Source: Pandoraea terrae
GTDB taxonomy: Bacteria > Pseudomonadota > Gammaproteobacteria > Burkholderiales > Burkholderiaceae
Reading direction: 5' to 3'
Length of the DNA: 64,000 nucleotides
Assembly: GCF_902459695.1 (NCBI RefSeq)
Contig: NZ_CABPRZ010000025.1
Location: 1 to 64,000 of the forward strand
The notes under the pieces were generated by a model. It was not told where the DNA came from and searched no databases. It worked only from the letters and a program-made list of their open reading frames with translations. Below, piece by piece: positions 55,216 through 63,683 of this stretch. Both the position numbers and the translations under genes were made by a program. Numbering within the stretch: position 1 is the first letter of the stretch; each line of letters starts with the position of its first letter.

Positions 55216-56133
55216 ATGGCGCAGCTTCGCATCGGCACGGCATCCTGGACAGACAAATCCCTGATTGCCTGCAAACGCTTCTACCCCCGTGGCGCGAGTA
55301 CGCCGGCGGCGCGGCTGGCCTACTACGCGAGTCAGTTCGCGGCCGTCGAGGTCGACAGCAGCTATTACGCGATGCCGAGCGCCTACAACGCGCAACAGTG
55401 GGTCGAGCGCACGCCGGCGGATTTCGTTTTCCATATCAAGGCGTTCCGGGCACTCACGCACCACCAGACGCCACGCGTGGCATTGCCGCCCGCGGTGCGC
55501 GAAGCCTTGCCCGGGGAAACGCCGAACGTGTATTACAAGGACATGCCGGCCGAAGTCGTCGACGCGTTGTGGGCGGATTATCGTCGCGGCATTGCGCCGT
55601 TGCGCGCCGCCGGACGCCTGGGTGCGGTCCATTTTCAGTTTGCGCCGTGGGTGACGTTCGGGCCGCCCGCGTTCGCGCACATTGAGGCGTGCATCGGGCA
55701 GTTGCCGGACGTGACGCTGTCAGTCGAGTTCCGGCACCGGTCGTGGTTCGCGCCCGGGCATCACGAGGCGACCTTGCGGTTCCTGTCCGATCACGGGCTG
55801 GTCCATACGGTTGTGGATGAGCCGCAAGGCTTCGCCAACAGCGTGCCGGCGGTCTGGGCGATAACGAATCCGTCGCTGGCCGTGGTGCGTTTTCATGGGC
55901 GTAATACCGTCACCTGGAACCAGAAGGGGCACGCGAGCTCCGGCGACCGATTCAACTACGACTATAGTGACGAGGAGCTGCGTGAACTTGCTGAACAGAT
56001 GCGCCGGCATCTGGCAGGCGCGCAGAACGTCGCGGCATTCTTCAACAACAACTACGAGGATCAGGGGCAGCGCAACGCGCGCACGCTGATGGAAATCTTC
56101 GGGGTGCCGAGACCGGCTGACCGGCTGGCATAG
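55216..56133 (+). CDS. DUF72 family protein
   Basis: A 305-residue protein beginning 'LRIGTASWTDKSLI', the diagnostic DUF72 start, with 'YYASQFAAVEVDSSYYAMPS' and 'VSVEFRH'-like strands of a TIM-barrel-like fold. ATG 55216 follows GGAGG. It is widespread but has no proven biochemical role. It diverges from the minus-strand GGDEF gene. Confidence 0.92.
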   Translation: MAQLRIGTASWTDKSLIACKRFYPRGASTPAARLAYYASQFAAVEVDSSYYAMPSAYNAQQWVERTPADFVFHIKAFRALTHHQTPRVALPPAVREALPGETPNVYYKDMPAEVVDALWADYRRGIAPLRAAGRLGAVHFQFAPWVTFGPPAFAHIEACIGQLPDVTLSVEFRHRSWFAPGHHEATLRFLSDHGLVHTVVDEPQGFANSVPAVWAITNPSLAVVRFHGRNTVTWNQKGHASSGDRFNYDYSDEELRELAEQMRRHLAGAQNVAAFFNNNYEDQGQRNARTLMEIFGVPRPADRLA

Positions 56134-56306
56134 CGGGAAATGAACGCATCTTCGCGCGCATGACGTCCGTCGATCGACGTTCTTTATCGGAGCGCCTTGG
56201 TGTGCCGACAGGCGCATGCTAGGATGCCCGAGGCGGCCATCAGCGTAGGGGGGACAAGAAGCGCAACGGCTAGCCGCACATGATTGCCAATCGACAGGAG
56301 ACACGT

Positions 56307-56609
56307 ATGAGCGTTTTTGCCATCAATGGCGTTCGCCTGAATGATGATACGGGCCGCGTTACCCATGTGCGATGGGCTCGCGTCGACACGGATACCAACA
56401 CGTGGGCAGCGGAGCCGGCGGTCGATCCGGTCATCGACGTGGTTGAGGTCATCATGGGCGGGGATCACGTCTTCACGGTCTTCCGTGACGGTGCGAATAC
56501 GATCCCCGGCCCGAGAGTCCGAATCGACATACTTCCCGGCGGGGTCGAGACATTGGCACTCGAAAACGCAGGGAAGCATCAGACCTTCCAGAATTTACCC
56601 CGGATCTAG
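56307..56609 (+). CDS. Hypothetical small protein, 100 residues
   Basis: Starts at ATG 56307 behind CAGGAGACACGT. A compact beta-rich product: 'VFAINGVRLNDDTGRVTHVRWARVD' then 'VIDVVEVIMGGDHVFTVFRDG'. No signal peptide and no membrane helix. I recall similar stand-alone proteins in Burkholderia genomes but know no function for them. Confidence 0.65.
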   Translation: MSVFAINGVRLNDDTGRVTHVRWARVDTDTNTWAAEPAVDPVIDVVEVIMGGDHVFTVFRDGANTIPGPRVRIDILPGGVETLALENAGKHQTFQNLPRI

Positions 56610-56664
56610 ATTCGTTCGATAAGACAGGGCGAGCCCGCACCGCCTCAGCGCGAGTGCGAGCTCG

Positions 56665-57285
56665 ATGCCCGGCGGCGCTTGCGCGGCCGGCGGCGATCGG
56701 CTAGATTTGTCCAGCGACGAGTATTCGAGGCAGTCCGGCGGCGTTGTGTCGGGGATGATAGCTCGGGGTGGAGAATGGCGAAAGTCGAAGGCTACGCATC
56801 GTCGGCGCATGAATACGCTCCGTCGTTGCGCAATCGGTACGCCCTGGCTTGGACGTTGGCGTGCTCGCGCCTCGAGCACGTTGCTTCACTTCGGTATTGC
56901 CGACCCTGGTACGGCTGAAGACGTCTCGCACTTCTACGCGTTGCGAAGCGGGACAGTGAGTGTTCTCGATCCACTGCAGGGCTTGATGTCTTTCCCGTCG
57001 TTTCACACGATAACTGCGGTACTTTGCGCGTACGCGGTACGCAGCGTACAACCCGTTTTTCCTCTGGCGGTTGTACTGAACGTGGTGATGGTGTGCTCGA
57101 CGCCCACACAGGGCGGTCACTACCTTTCCGACGTTTTGGCCGGACTGGCCGTCGCCGTCGTCGCCATTCTCGCCGTCCGGATCTGCATGAGCCGTGGCGC
57201 CGAGTGGTATCCCGTCAATTCATTGACGCAACCAGGGCAAATTGCACTTCGTGACGCAAGTTCGCCAGAAGCACAACGCCGGTGA
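56665..57285 (+). pseudogene. 5'-truncated PAP2-superfamily phosphatase
   Basis: From about 56880 the frame encodes the C-terminal half of a PAP2 (Aur1/lipid phosphatase) protein: 'FPSFHT' (motif with the catalytic His) and 'GGHYLSDVLAGL' (second His and Asp) with two membrane helices. The N-terminal helices and first motif are absent. Upstream of 56880 the frame reads as unrelated basic sequence. This is probably a remnant left by a deletion. The 3' end overlaps the minus-strand gene at 57215 by about 70 bases. Confidence 0.65.
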
Positions 57286-57523
57286 GGAAGAAAACCAGGC
57301 GGTTGAAGTGTGCAGCGACCGGTAGCGTGGTTTTGGTGATCAGTGCTTGCGTCTGATAATCATTCCTGAGCTGCCTTAGACGACGGGCCACGAACTTCCG
57401 ATACGCCATCTCCCCGATAGAGAAAGTCACTTGTTGGTGAAATACCTGGCCGTCAGGAAGCCTTCGCTTTATTTCGTACGTAATGATGTCGTCGCTCAGT
57501 ATCTTTCTGTTTTTCAGGAACAT
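57215..57523 (-). CDS. Hypothetical protein, 102 residues
   Basis: A basic protein with a likely C-terminal hydrophobic helix (LVFFLTGVVLLANL). It has lower GC than its neighbours and a plausible folded N-terminal half (YEIKRRLPDGQVFHQQVTFSIGEMAYRKF). No family recognised. It overlaps the end of the PAP2 remnant on the other strand, so it might be spurious. Confidence 0.45.
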   Translation of the reverse strand: MFLKNRKILSDDIITYEIKRRLPDGQVFHQQVTFSIGEMAYRKFVARRLRQLRNDYQTQALITKTTLPVAAHFNRLVFFLTGVVLLANLRHEVQFALVASMN

Positions 57524-57725
57524 TGATGTTTTTGCGTGTGCACTAAAATTTTCATCTGGTCGCTAACTACCGGCGCGCAGAAAGCGCATCTGAGTTGCGC
57601 CTGGCGTCCCGAACGCAGACCGAAGCATGTCGTTTCTGGCCGTGAGTGGCAGGGGATGAAACCAACATACTCGCTGGTCGGGCCGATGGGAATACTGCAA
57701 ATGCGGTATTGAAATGCGCGGATTT

Positions 57726-57944
57726 TCAAGATTGCACGACGCCTCCACCGGCGCGCTTGTGCGGCGCCGTCGGTGGCTGACCGGGGAATCCCAGCGGATA
57801 CTGGATGAGGCGCGCATTGCCAATGCGCCGATGCGCTTGCCACTCCGGGCGGCTGCCCGCGCGGGCCCCGCCCACGATGGCGGCCATGGCTTCCCTGTCG
57901 AGATCCACGCTTTCCGGCAAATCCTTGATGACGATCACTGCCAT
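57726..57944 (-). CDS. Double-glycine leader peptide 4
   Basis: A 72-residue peptide from ATG 57944 (GGAGG upstream). The first 26 residues align without gaps to the leaders of the three neighbours: VIKDL at 5-9, LD at 15-16, AM at 19-20, and G25-G26. The core after GG is basic, 46 residues, unlike the others. The Gly-Gly at a fixed place suggests cleavage by a C39-type peptidase or other processing. The most divergent member (VGG instead of RGG). Confidence 0.65.
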   Translation of the reverse strand: MAVIVIKDLPESVDLDREAMAAIVGGARAGSRPEWQAHRRIGNARLIQYPLGFPGQPPTAPHKRAGGGVVQS

Positions 57945-58115
57945 GACTTCCTCCAGAACGCGAGTGCCACGCCGGGTAGTCCGCCGCTTGTGCGCCGGGT
58001 AGCGTCCGGCCGGGCAACGGCTTGCTTCAGTATAGGCGAGCGGCAAATGCCGCGCGATGAAGTCTCCGGCGTGCCGCCGACGATGGCGGCAGCTGCTTGC
58101 GCCGCCACCGGCTCA

Positions 58116-58391
58116 TCAGGCTGCGGCAAAGTTGCCGCCCCATTGCGCGGGATTGACATTGATGCGCACCGCCCCGAACCCGGGGCCGATACTGCCGACG
58201 TTGTTGAGCGTATTCACGTTGATGCTCTGCAACTGCGCGATGTTCTGGTTGATGTTGACGGTGACATTGGCGAGCGGGCCCACGTTCGGAACGCCCTGGC
58301 TCAGCCAGCTGTTGCCGCCGCGCACGGCGGACAGGGCGTGACGATCGAGTTCCTTGCTCAGGGCGAGGTCGCGGACGATGATGGATGACAT
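58116..58391 (-). CDS. Double-glycine leader peptide 3
   Basis: A 91-residue peptide from ATG 58391 (AAAGGAGC upstream). The leader 'IIVRDLALSKELDRHALSAV' ends in RGG at 24-26. The core is Asn-rich: 'NVTVNINQNIAQLQSINVNTLNNV' style repeats, no Cys, ending GGNFAAA. The Asn/Gln-rich core shares 'QNIAQLQS' with peptides 1 and 2 ('QIAQMQS'). Confidence 0.72.
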   Translation of the reverse strand: MSSIIVRDLALSKELDRHALSAVRGGNSWLSQGVPNVGPLANVTVNINQNIAQLQSINVNTLNNVGSIGPGFGAVRINVNPAQWGGNFAAA

Positions 58392-58458
58392 GATGTGCTC
58401 CTTTGTGCCGGGAGCCGGGGCCGGCGGGGATCCGTGGATCCCCGCAGCCACGGCCGTA

Positions 58459-58722
58459 TCAACCATAGATATTGTTGGTGGCGTTCTGGTTGGTGTTGAC
58501 GTTCGACTTGACGTGGTCGAGGAACGCTGAGTCGTTGCCGTTCAGGTTGGTCACGCTTTGCATCTGCGCGATCTGCTGGCTGGCGTCGATGTGCGAGTCG
58601 AAGGAAAGCTTGATCGGCGTATACACCACGGGGAAGGGTAAATAGCCGCCGCGTACGGCGCGCATGGCGTTGCCGTCGAGGGTTTCGGTGTTGGACAGGT
58701 CCTTGATGGTCAGGGTGCTCAT
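58459..58722 (-). CDS. Double-glycine leader peptide 2
   Basis: An 87-residue peptide. ATG 58722 follows CCGGAGC. The leader 'TIKDLSNTETLDGNAMRAV' ends with RGG at residues 24-26. The core begins YLPFPVVY and finishes with 'NVNTNQNATNNIYG'. It differs from peptide 1 at about 11 of 87 positions, showing a recent duplication. The two genes are separated by 56 bases. Confidence 0.78.
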   Translation of the reverse strand: MSTLTIKDLSNTETLDGNAMRAVRGGYLPFPVVYTPIKLSFDSHIDASQQIAQMQSVTNLNGNDSAFLDHVKSNVNTNQNATNNIYG

Positions 58723-58778
58723 GGCTGTGCTCCGGATAAATGTCAGGTAAGGGAAAATTCGGCCAGCGCGGCGTCGGT

Positions 58779-59042
58779 CTAGCGGAAGATGTTGTTGGTG
58801 GCGTTCTGGTTGGTGTTGACGTTTGACGTGACGTGGTCGAGGAACGCCGAGCCGTTGCCGTTCATGTTGGTCACGCTTTGCATCTGGGCGATCTCCTGCG
58901 TGGCATCGATATGCGAGTCAAAGGAAAGCTTGATCGGCGAATAAACCACGGGGAAGGGCAAATAGCCGCCGCGTACGGCGCGCATGGTCTTGCCGTCAAG
59001 GGTTTCGGCGTTGGACAGGTCTTTGATGGTCAGGGTACTCAT
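58779..59042 (-). CDS. Double-glycine leader peptide 1
   Basis: An 87-residue near-copy of peptide 2, with ATG 59042 and TAGGAGC upstream. It is nearest to the divergent kinase gene. Leader, RGG site and Asn/Gln-rich core are conserved; small changes lie mostly at solvent-type positions. A plausible first gene of the minus-strand peptide unit. Confidence 0.78.
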   Translation of the reverse strand: MSTLTIKDLSNAETLDGKTMRAVRGGYLPFPVVYSPIKLSFDSHIDATQEIAQMQSVTNMNGNGSAFLDHVTSNVNTNQNATNNIFR

Positions 59043-59451
59043 GGCTGTGCTCCTAAAAGGATGTGAAGCTTCGGTCGGGTGAGCATCGGTGTCGCGCTCG
59101 ACAGGGATAACGCATGGACCGTGCCAGGGCCGGCAAATCCCTGCGAGATGTTTGTTATGTTGTTGAGAATAAAGGGATTTTTTATTTTCTATTCGTGGGG
59201 TGCCGTCGTCGGCAGGTGGCCGGCGCGATGTCGCTGATGGCCGTGGGCCAACACAACGGCGGGGAGTGTTGGCGTGCGGGCGACAGGCGCCGAGGCGGCA
59301 GGCCGGGCGGGGCGCCGATGCCGCCGCAGGGCGTTGGTGCGCCGCACGACGGATTTGCGAATGCCATACGCTCGGACTACTATCGTGGGCAGGGACATAG
59401 CGTTGGGCGGCACGTTGGCGCTCAGCGCATAACCACCGCGAGGCGGCACCG
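59043..59451. other. Divergent promoter region between peptides and kinase
   Basis: 409 bases between the peptide unit (minus) and the kinase (plus). It contains an AT-rich block near 59155-59190, unusual for this GC-rich window, which is a likely promoter area. No gene is supported here. Confidence 0.45.
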
Positions 59452-61494
59452 ATGGCTAGCCTGTCAGACCTGATTCATCACTTTCAGAGCGGTGGTCTCT
59501 CGCATGACGAGTTCCTTGCGTCCGTCGACCTGGCCCTGGATTCCGATCCGACCAGCCCGACGCAACTGGCGACGATGCTCAGCGAAGAGAACACCCGTTT
59601 TCCGCTGCCTCCCGGTGTCTACGAAGAACTGATGCGGCGCATAGCGTTTCGCGTCGCCACCCGCTTCGAGCCAGGGAACCAGGAAACGCGCGTGCTGGCT
59701 GGCGCGGGGGAAAGCGCCGCACCCTCCGCCGAGCCCGGCGATCCGACCATCATCGGGACCTTGTCGGCCAAAGGCGTCGGCGACACCCTCAATAGCCGCT
59801 TCGTCCTTCAGGAGTGTCTCGGCGTCGGCGGCATGGGCACCGTCTACAAGGCGCTCGATCTGCGCAAGCAGGAGGCGTCCGACCGCAATCCCTACATCGC
59901 CATCAAGGTGCTCAATCTACAGTTCAGCGGCCATCCCAAATCGCTGATCGCATTGCAGCGTGAAGCGCGCAAGGCGCAGACCCTGGCGCACCGGAACATC
60001 GTGACCGTGTACGACTTCGATCGAGATGGCCCGGTGGTCTACCTGACCATGGAGTACCTGTCGGGCAAGTCGCTCAACCGTATCCTGCGCGCCCCGGAAT
60101 TCGCCGGCATGCCTTACGCCCAGGCGTTGCCGATCATCACCGGCATGGGCCGAGCCCTGGCCTATGCGCACGAACGTGGCTTCGTGCATTGCGATTTCAA
60201 GCCCGCCAACGTGTTCCTGACCGACAGCGGCGAAGTCAAGGTCATCGACTTCGGTATTGCACGCGTCTTTCAACAACCGGCCGGCGACACCGATCCCACC
60301 GTTTTCGATCCGGGTACGCTCGGCGCGATGACGCCGGCCTACGCGAGCCTCGAGATGTTCGAGCACCGGGAGCCTGATCCACGTGACGACATCTACGGGC
60401 TTGCCTGCGTCACTTATGAATTGCTGACTGGCCGGCATCCGTACGATCGGCTGTCGGCGAACCAGGCGCGGGGCAAGGGGCTCAGGCCGATTCGGCCCAA
60501 GAACCTGAGCCGTGGCCAGTGGAAGGCGCTGTGCCATGCCCTGTCTTTTGATCGCGCGACCCGCACACAGACCGTGACGCGCTTTCTCGAGGCGCTGGGA
60601 GCGGAACCTCGCCGATCGGCGCCGTTGGCGCCGATCGCGGGGGGCATGTTGGCCGCCGTGCTACTCGCGGGCGGGCTTGCTTATTACCTATGGCGCCCGG
60701 GGGCCACACCCGCGGGCCGTGTCGAGGTGCCGGCCCCCGCCGCGCCGCGTGCAGGCCCGACGATGGCCGGGGAGGTGCCGACGCCGGCCGCCAAGCCGGC
60801 ACCGGCACCGGCGCCGGAGCCTGTGCTGTCGGCGCAAGCGGTCGCGCCGGTGCTGGCCGGGTTGCCGTGTTCGCTATTGGCAGCGTCAGTTCAGGACCAT
60901 GCGCTACAAGTGCGCGGCTATGTGCCGGAGCGGTTCGGTATCGCGCGCCTGCGCGACGCACTCGGCGCCATCCCGGGCGTGAAGACGCTGAGCCTGGATG
61001 CGCAACTCGTGGGCGAGGACAAATGCGACATCATCAAGCTGTTGGCACCGTACTGGTCGGGCACACGACCCGGCGGCGCGGCCGCGTCTATCCACGCGCG
61101 CTCGCCAGGCGCACAATTCACCGAGGGCACGCCGTTGGTCGTGGATATTACGACACCGGCCCATGAGTCCTACGTCTACGTGGACTACTACGTGGTCGAC
61201 GGTAAAGTCGCCCATCTCGTGCCGAGCCGCCGGATCAAGGGCAACCAGGCGCCTGCCGGTTACAGCGCGACGATCGGCGACGGCGGCGACTGGGTGATCT
61301 CCAAGCCGTTCGGTACCGAATGGATCGTTTTGCTGAGCACACCCGCACCGCTGTTCGACGGCCCCCGGCCGGAGTTCGAGTCGCGACAGGACTACCTGCA
61401 GGCGCTCGACAAACAACTGGCCCGGATTGCGGCCAAATACGGCCAGGAGCGCATTAGCGCTGATCTCGTACAGATTTCCACCCGGGCACGCTAG
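59452..61494 (+). CDS. Membrane Ser/Thr protein kinase with C-terminal DUF4384-like domain
   Basis: A 680-residue protein. A helical N-terminal region (about 1-100) is followed by a Hanks-type kinase: GVGGMG loop at 124-129, Lys152 in 'AIKV', catalytic loop 'HCDFKPANVFL' at 246 (C for R in HRD), and DFG at 266-268. A single helix at about 393-415 crosses the membrane. After a Pro/Ala linker, the C-terminal 180 residues carry a DUF4384-like domain ('GDWVISKPFGTEWIVLLST'). The cytoplasmic kinase may read a periplasmic signal. It is divergent from the GG peptides and convergent with the caspase-like gene. Confidence 0.9.
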   Translation: MASLSDLIHHFQSGGLSHDEFLASVDLALDSDPTSPTQLATMLSEENTRFPLPPGVYEELMRRIAFRVATRFEPGNQETRVLAGAGESAAPSAEPGDPTIIGTLSAKGVGDTLNSRFVLQECLGVGGMGTVYKALDLRKQEASDRNPYIAIKVLNLQFSGHPKSLIALQREARKAQTLAHRNIVTVYDFDRDGPVVYLTMEYLSGKSLNRILRAPEFAGMPYAQALPIITGMGRALAYAHERGFVHCDFKPANVFLTDSGEVKVIDFGIARVFQQPAGDTDPTVFDPGTLGAMTPAYASLEMFEHREPDPRDDIYGLACVTYELLTGRHPYDRLSANQARGKGLRPIRPKNLSRGQWKALCHALSFDRATRTQTVTRFLEALGAEPRRSAPLAPIAGGMLAAVLLAGGLAYYLWRPGATPAGRVEVPAPAAPRAGPTMAGEVPTPAAKPAPAPAPEPVLSAQAVAPVLAGLPCSLLAASVQDHALQVRGYVPERFGIARLRDALGAIPGVKTLSLDAQLVGEDKCDIIKLLAPYWSGTRPGGAAASIHARSPGAQFTEGTPLVVDITTPAHESYVYVDYYVVDGKVAHLVPSRRIKGNQAPAGYSATIGDGGDWVISKPFGTEWIVLLSTPAPLFDGPRPEFESRQDYLQALDKQLARIAAKYGQERISADLVQISTRAR

Positions 61495-61507
61495 GCAAAT
61501 CTCGGGC

Positions 61508-63403
61508 TCACTTGAGGTCGCGCACGACGCGGAATCCATTTTGCGATTGCCGCACCGAAGCGTTGTATTTGAATCGCGTCGACGACGCCATATAGCTTGC
61601 ACCCTCGCGCCATGAGCCGCCGCGAATCACGCGCATGCTGCAGTTGGGCTCATTCCAGGCGCGGCCGTCGGCTGGCGCATTCTTGTAGGAGTTGTGCCAG
61701 CAGTCGCCCACCCATTCCCAGACACTGCCGTTCACGTCGTGCAAGCCGAACGGATTGGCCGCGAACGAACCGACGTCATCGGGCGCCTCAAAGCGCCAGG
61801 GATCGCCGCAGTCCTTGCAGTTCGCCATACCCTTGCGCATTTGGTCACCCCACCAGAACAGCGTGGTGGTGCCGCCCCGCGCCGCGTATTCCCACTCGGC
61901 CTCGGTCGGCAGACGGTAGGTCTTGCCGCTTGTCTTGCTCAGCCAGGCGACATACTGTTGGGCGTCGTCCCAGCTGATATCGCGCGCCGGTGCGTTCCGC
62001 GCGTTGGCGGCGTTGGTCGCGATGCGCTGGCAGCCGCCGGCGTCGGCACACGCGTTCCATTGCTCGACCGTCACTTCGTATTTGCCGATGGCGAAGGCTT
62101 GGGCGATCGTGACCGGGTGGGGTGGTTTCTCGGTAGGATCGCTCACGTTACTGCCCATCGTGAAACTGCCTCGCGGCAAGCTGATCAGGACGGGGCACGC
62201 CGGACAATCGCGGAATTCGCTGCTTGAGCGCCCCGCGCTGGCGGCGGCGCCCGTGCCGGCAGCCGCGGGGTGCGCCGGTGCAGTTGCAGGTGCAGGGAGT
62301 GTGGCGGGCGCAGGTTTCGCAGGCGCGGATGGCGCGGCGCCCGGTGCCGGCATGGGGGCGGGGTGTGCGTTTCCGGTCGGCGGCTCGCCGGCCTTGGGCG
62401 TCGCCGAGCGCAACCGTTCGATGCGCGCCCGAGCTAGCGGCGCAAAGCGGCCGTTCGGGTACGCCTTCAGGTAGGCTTCGTAGTCGCTCGCGTAGTTGCT
62501 GTTCTTGATCGATTCCCAGAACTCCAACTCATACGCTTCGTCGCTGTTCTTCGGCAGGATGCCGCGGCTGCGCGACTGCGGCGCGACACCGTCGGACGCA
62601 GCCAGGCTGGCCACCGGTTGGCTGTGTGGTGCGGCGAGCAGGGGCAATGGAGCGGACAGGGACGACAATAGCGACGGCACCTGACGTTGCTGCGTTCGCA
62701 GACTCACGACCGCCGCGGCGCGTCGAATCGCCGTCTCGACATCGAGGCCCGGCGTTGCGAACGCATCGAGCAAGGCCGCGGTGAACACGCCGTGGTGCGT
62801 TCCGTCGCCGGAAAGCGATCCCGGCGATGTGCCGTAAGCAATCAATGTTTGCTCGGGCGCTGCCGCCGGCGGCTGCGTGCCGCTGCGATACGGGTTGTTC
62901 AGGCAGGTATCCAGTATCACCAGATTGACCTTGCCGGGGCGCGCGGCCGGCATGCTTGCGAGCACCGTTTGCAGGTCGATGCCGGCCGTCAGCAGCCGAC
63001 TCGGCGCGGCGCCCGTGGCGTCAATCGGGATCAGTACGGTGCCGGCGCCGACCTGCATGCCGTGGCCGGCATAGTAGAAAAGCCCGACGCCGCCAGGTTC
63101 GAGGCGCCGCCGAAATTCGGCCAGCGCGCTTGCCATGCCGTCTTGCGTGACGTTTTCCCGCAGCATGACGTCGAAACCGAGCGCGGTCAGTTCGCTGCCG
63201 ATGGCGCGCGCGTCGGCCGGGGCGTTGGGGAGCGGTGCGTCAGTGTAACGGGCATTGCCGATCACGAGGGCCACGCGCTGCGCCGGGGCCGGCTGTACGG
63301 TAGGCGCCACGGTGTCGCCGGCGGGAAATGCAACGCCTTCGGCCTCGGCCGGCAGGATCGACGTCATCCCCAACATCGACACGACAAGAAGTTTCCGCCA
63401 CAT
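61508..63403 (-). CDS. Secreted caspase-like protease fused to formylglycine-generating-enzyme (SUMF1) domain
   Basis: From ATG 63403 (AAGG upstream) there is a signal peptide (WRKLLVVSMLGMTSILPAEA). Residues about 40-270 form a C14 caspase-like domain: 'VALVIGNARYTDAPLPNAPADARAIG', His114 in 'YYAGHG' and Cys167 in 'LDTCLNNPYR'. A Pro/Ala linker is followed from about 395 by an FGE-sulfatase domain ('RGSFTMGSN', 'YEVTVEQW', 'LPTEAEWEYAARGG', 'GSVWEWVGDCW', 'RVIRGGSW', 'NGFRVVRDL'). The frame is open further upstream, but the signal peptide fixes this start. The gene ends 13 bp from the kinase end. Confidence 0.9.
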   Translation of the reverse strand: MWRKLLVVSMLGMTSILPAEAEGVAFPAGDTVAPTVQPAPAQRVALVIGNARYTDAPLPNAPADARAIGSELTALGFDVMLRENVTQDGMASALAEFRRRLEPGGVGLFYYAGHGMQVGAGTVLIPIDATGAAPSRLLTAGIDLQTVLASMPAARPGKVNLVILDTCLNNPYRSGTQPPAAAPEQTLIAYGTSPGSLSGDGTHHGVFTAALLDAFATPGLDVETAIRRAAAVVSLRTQQRQVPSLLSSLSAPLPLLAAPHSQPVASLAASDGVAPQSRSRGILPKNSDEAYELEFWESIKNSNYASDYEAYLKAYPNGRFAPLARARIERLRSATPKAGEPPTGNAHPAPMPAPGAAPSAPAKPAPATLPAPATAPAHPAAAGTGAAASAGRSSSEFRDCPACPVLISLPRGSFTMGSNVSDPTEKPPHPVTIAQAFAIGKYEVTVEQWNACADAGGCQRIATNAANARNAPARDISWDDAQQYVAWLSKTSGKTYRLPTEAEWEYAARGGTTTLFWWGDQMRKGMANCKDCGDPWRFEAPDDVGSFAANPFGLHDVNGSVWEWVGDCWHNSYKNAPADGRAWNEPNCSMRVIRGGSWREGASYMASSTRFKYNASVRQSQNGFRVVRDLK

Positions 63404-63683
63404 AGTGAGACCTTGTTGGTCATGCGCAGGATTGCCTCGTGCAGCGCAGCCGGACCGCCCGCATGCGGATCGCTTACCGGCCGCCGACTTTCTCAAAGAT
63501 AGCACAGCGCTCGGGCCGAGTATCTTTTTGCAATGTTCTGTCCTAAGCTGAAACACGCATGGCATCGCATTGGCTCGGGCGCACCCGGCGCCACGCTCGC
63601 GAGGCGGCGCGATGGCGTGCAGCTCACCGGATCTTCGCGCATGCGGCGCATCCGCATCTGTTCGAATCCAGGAGGCGCCGCGT

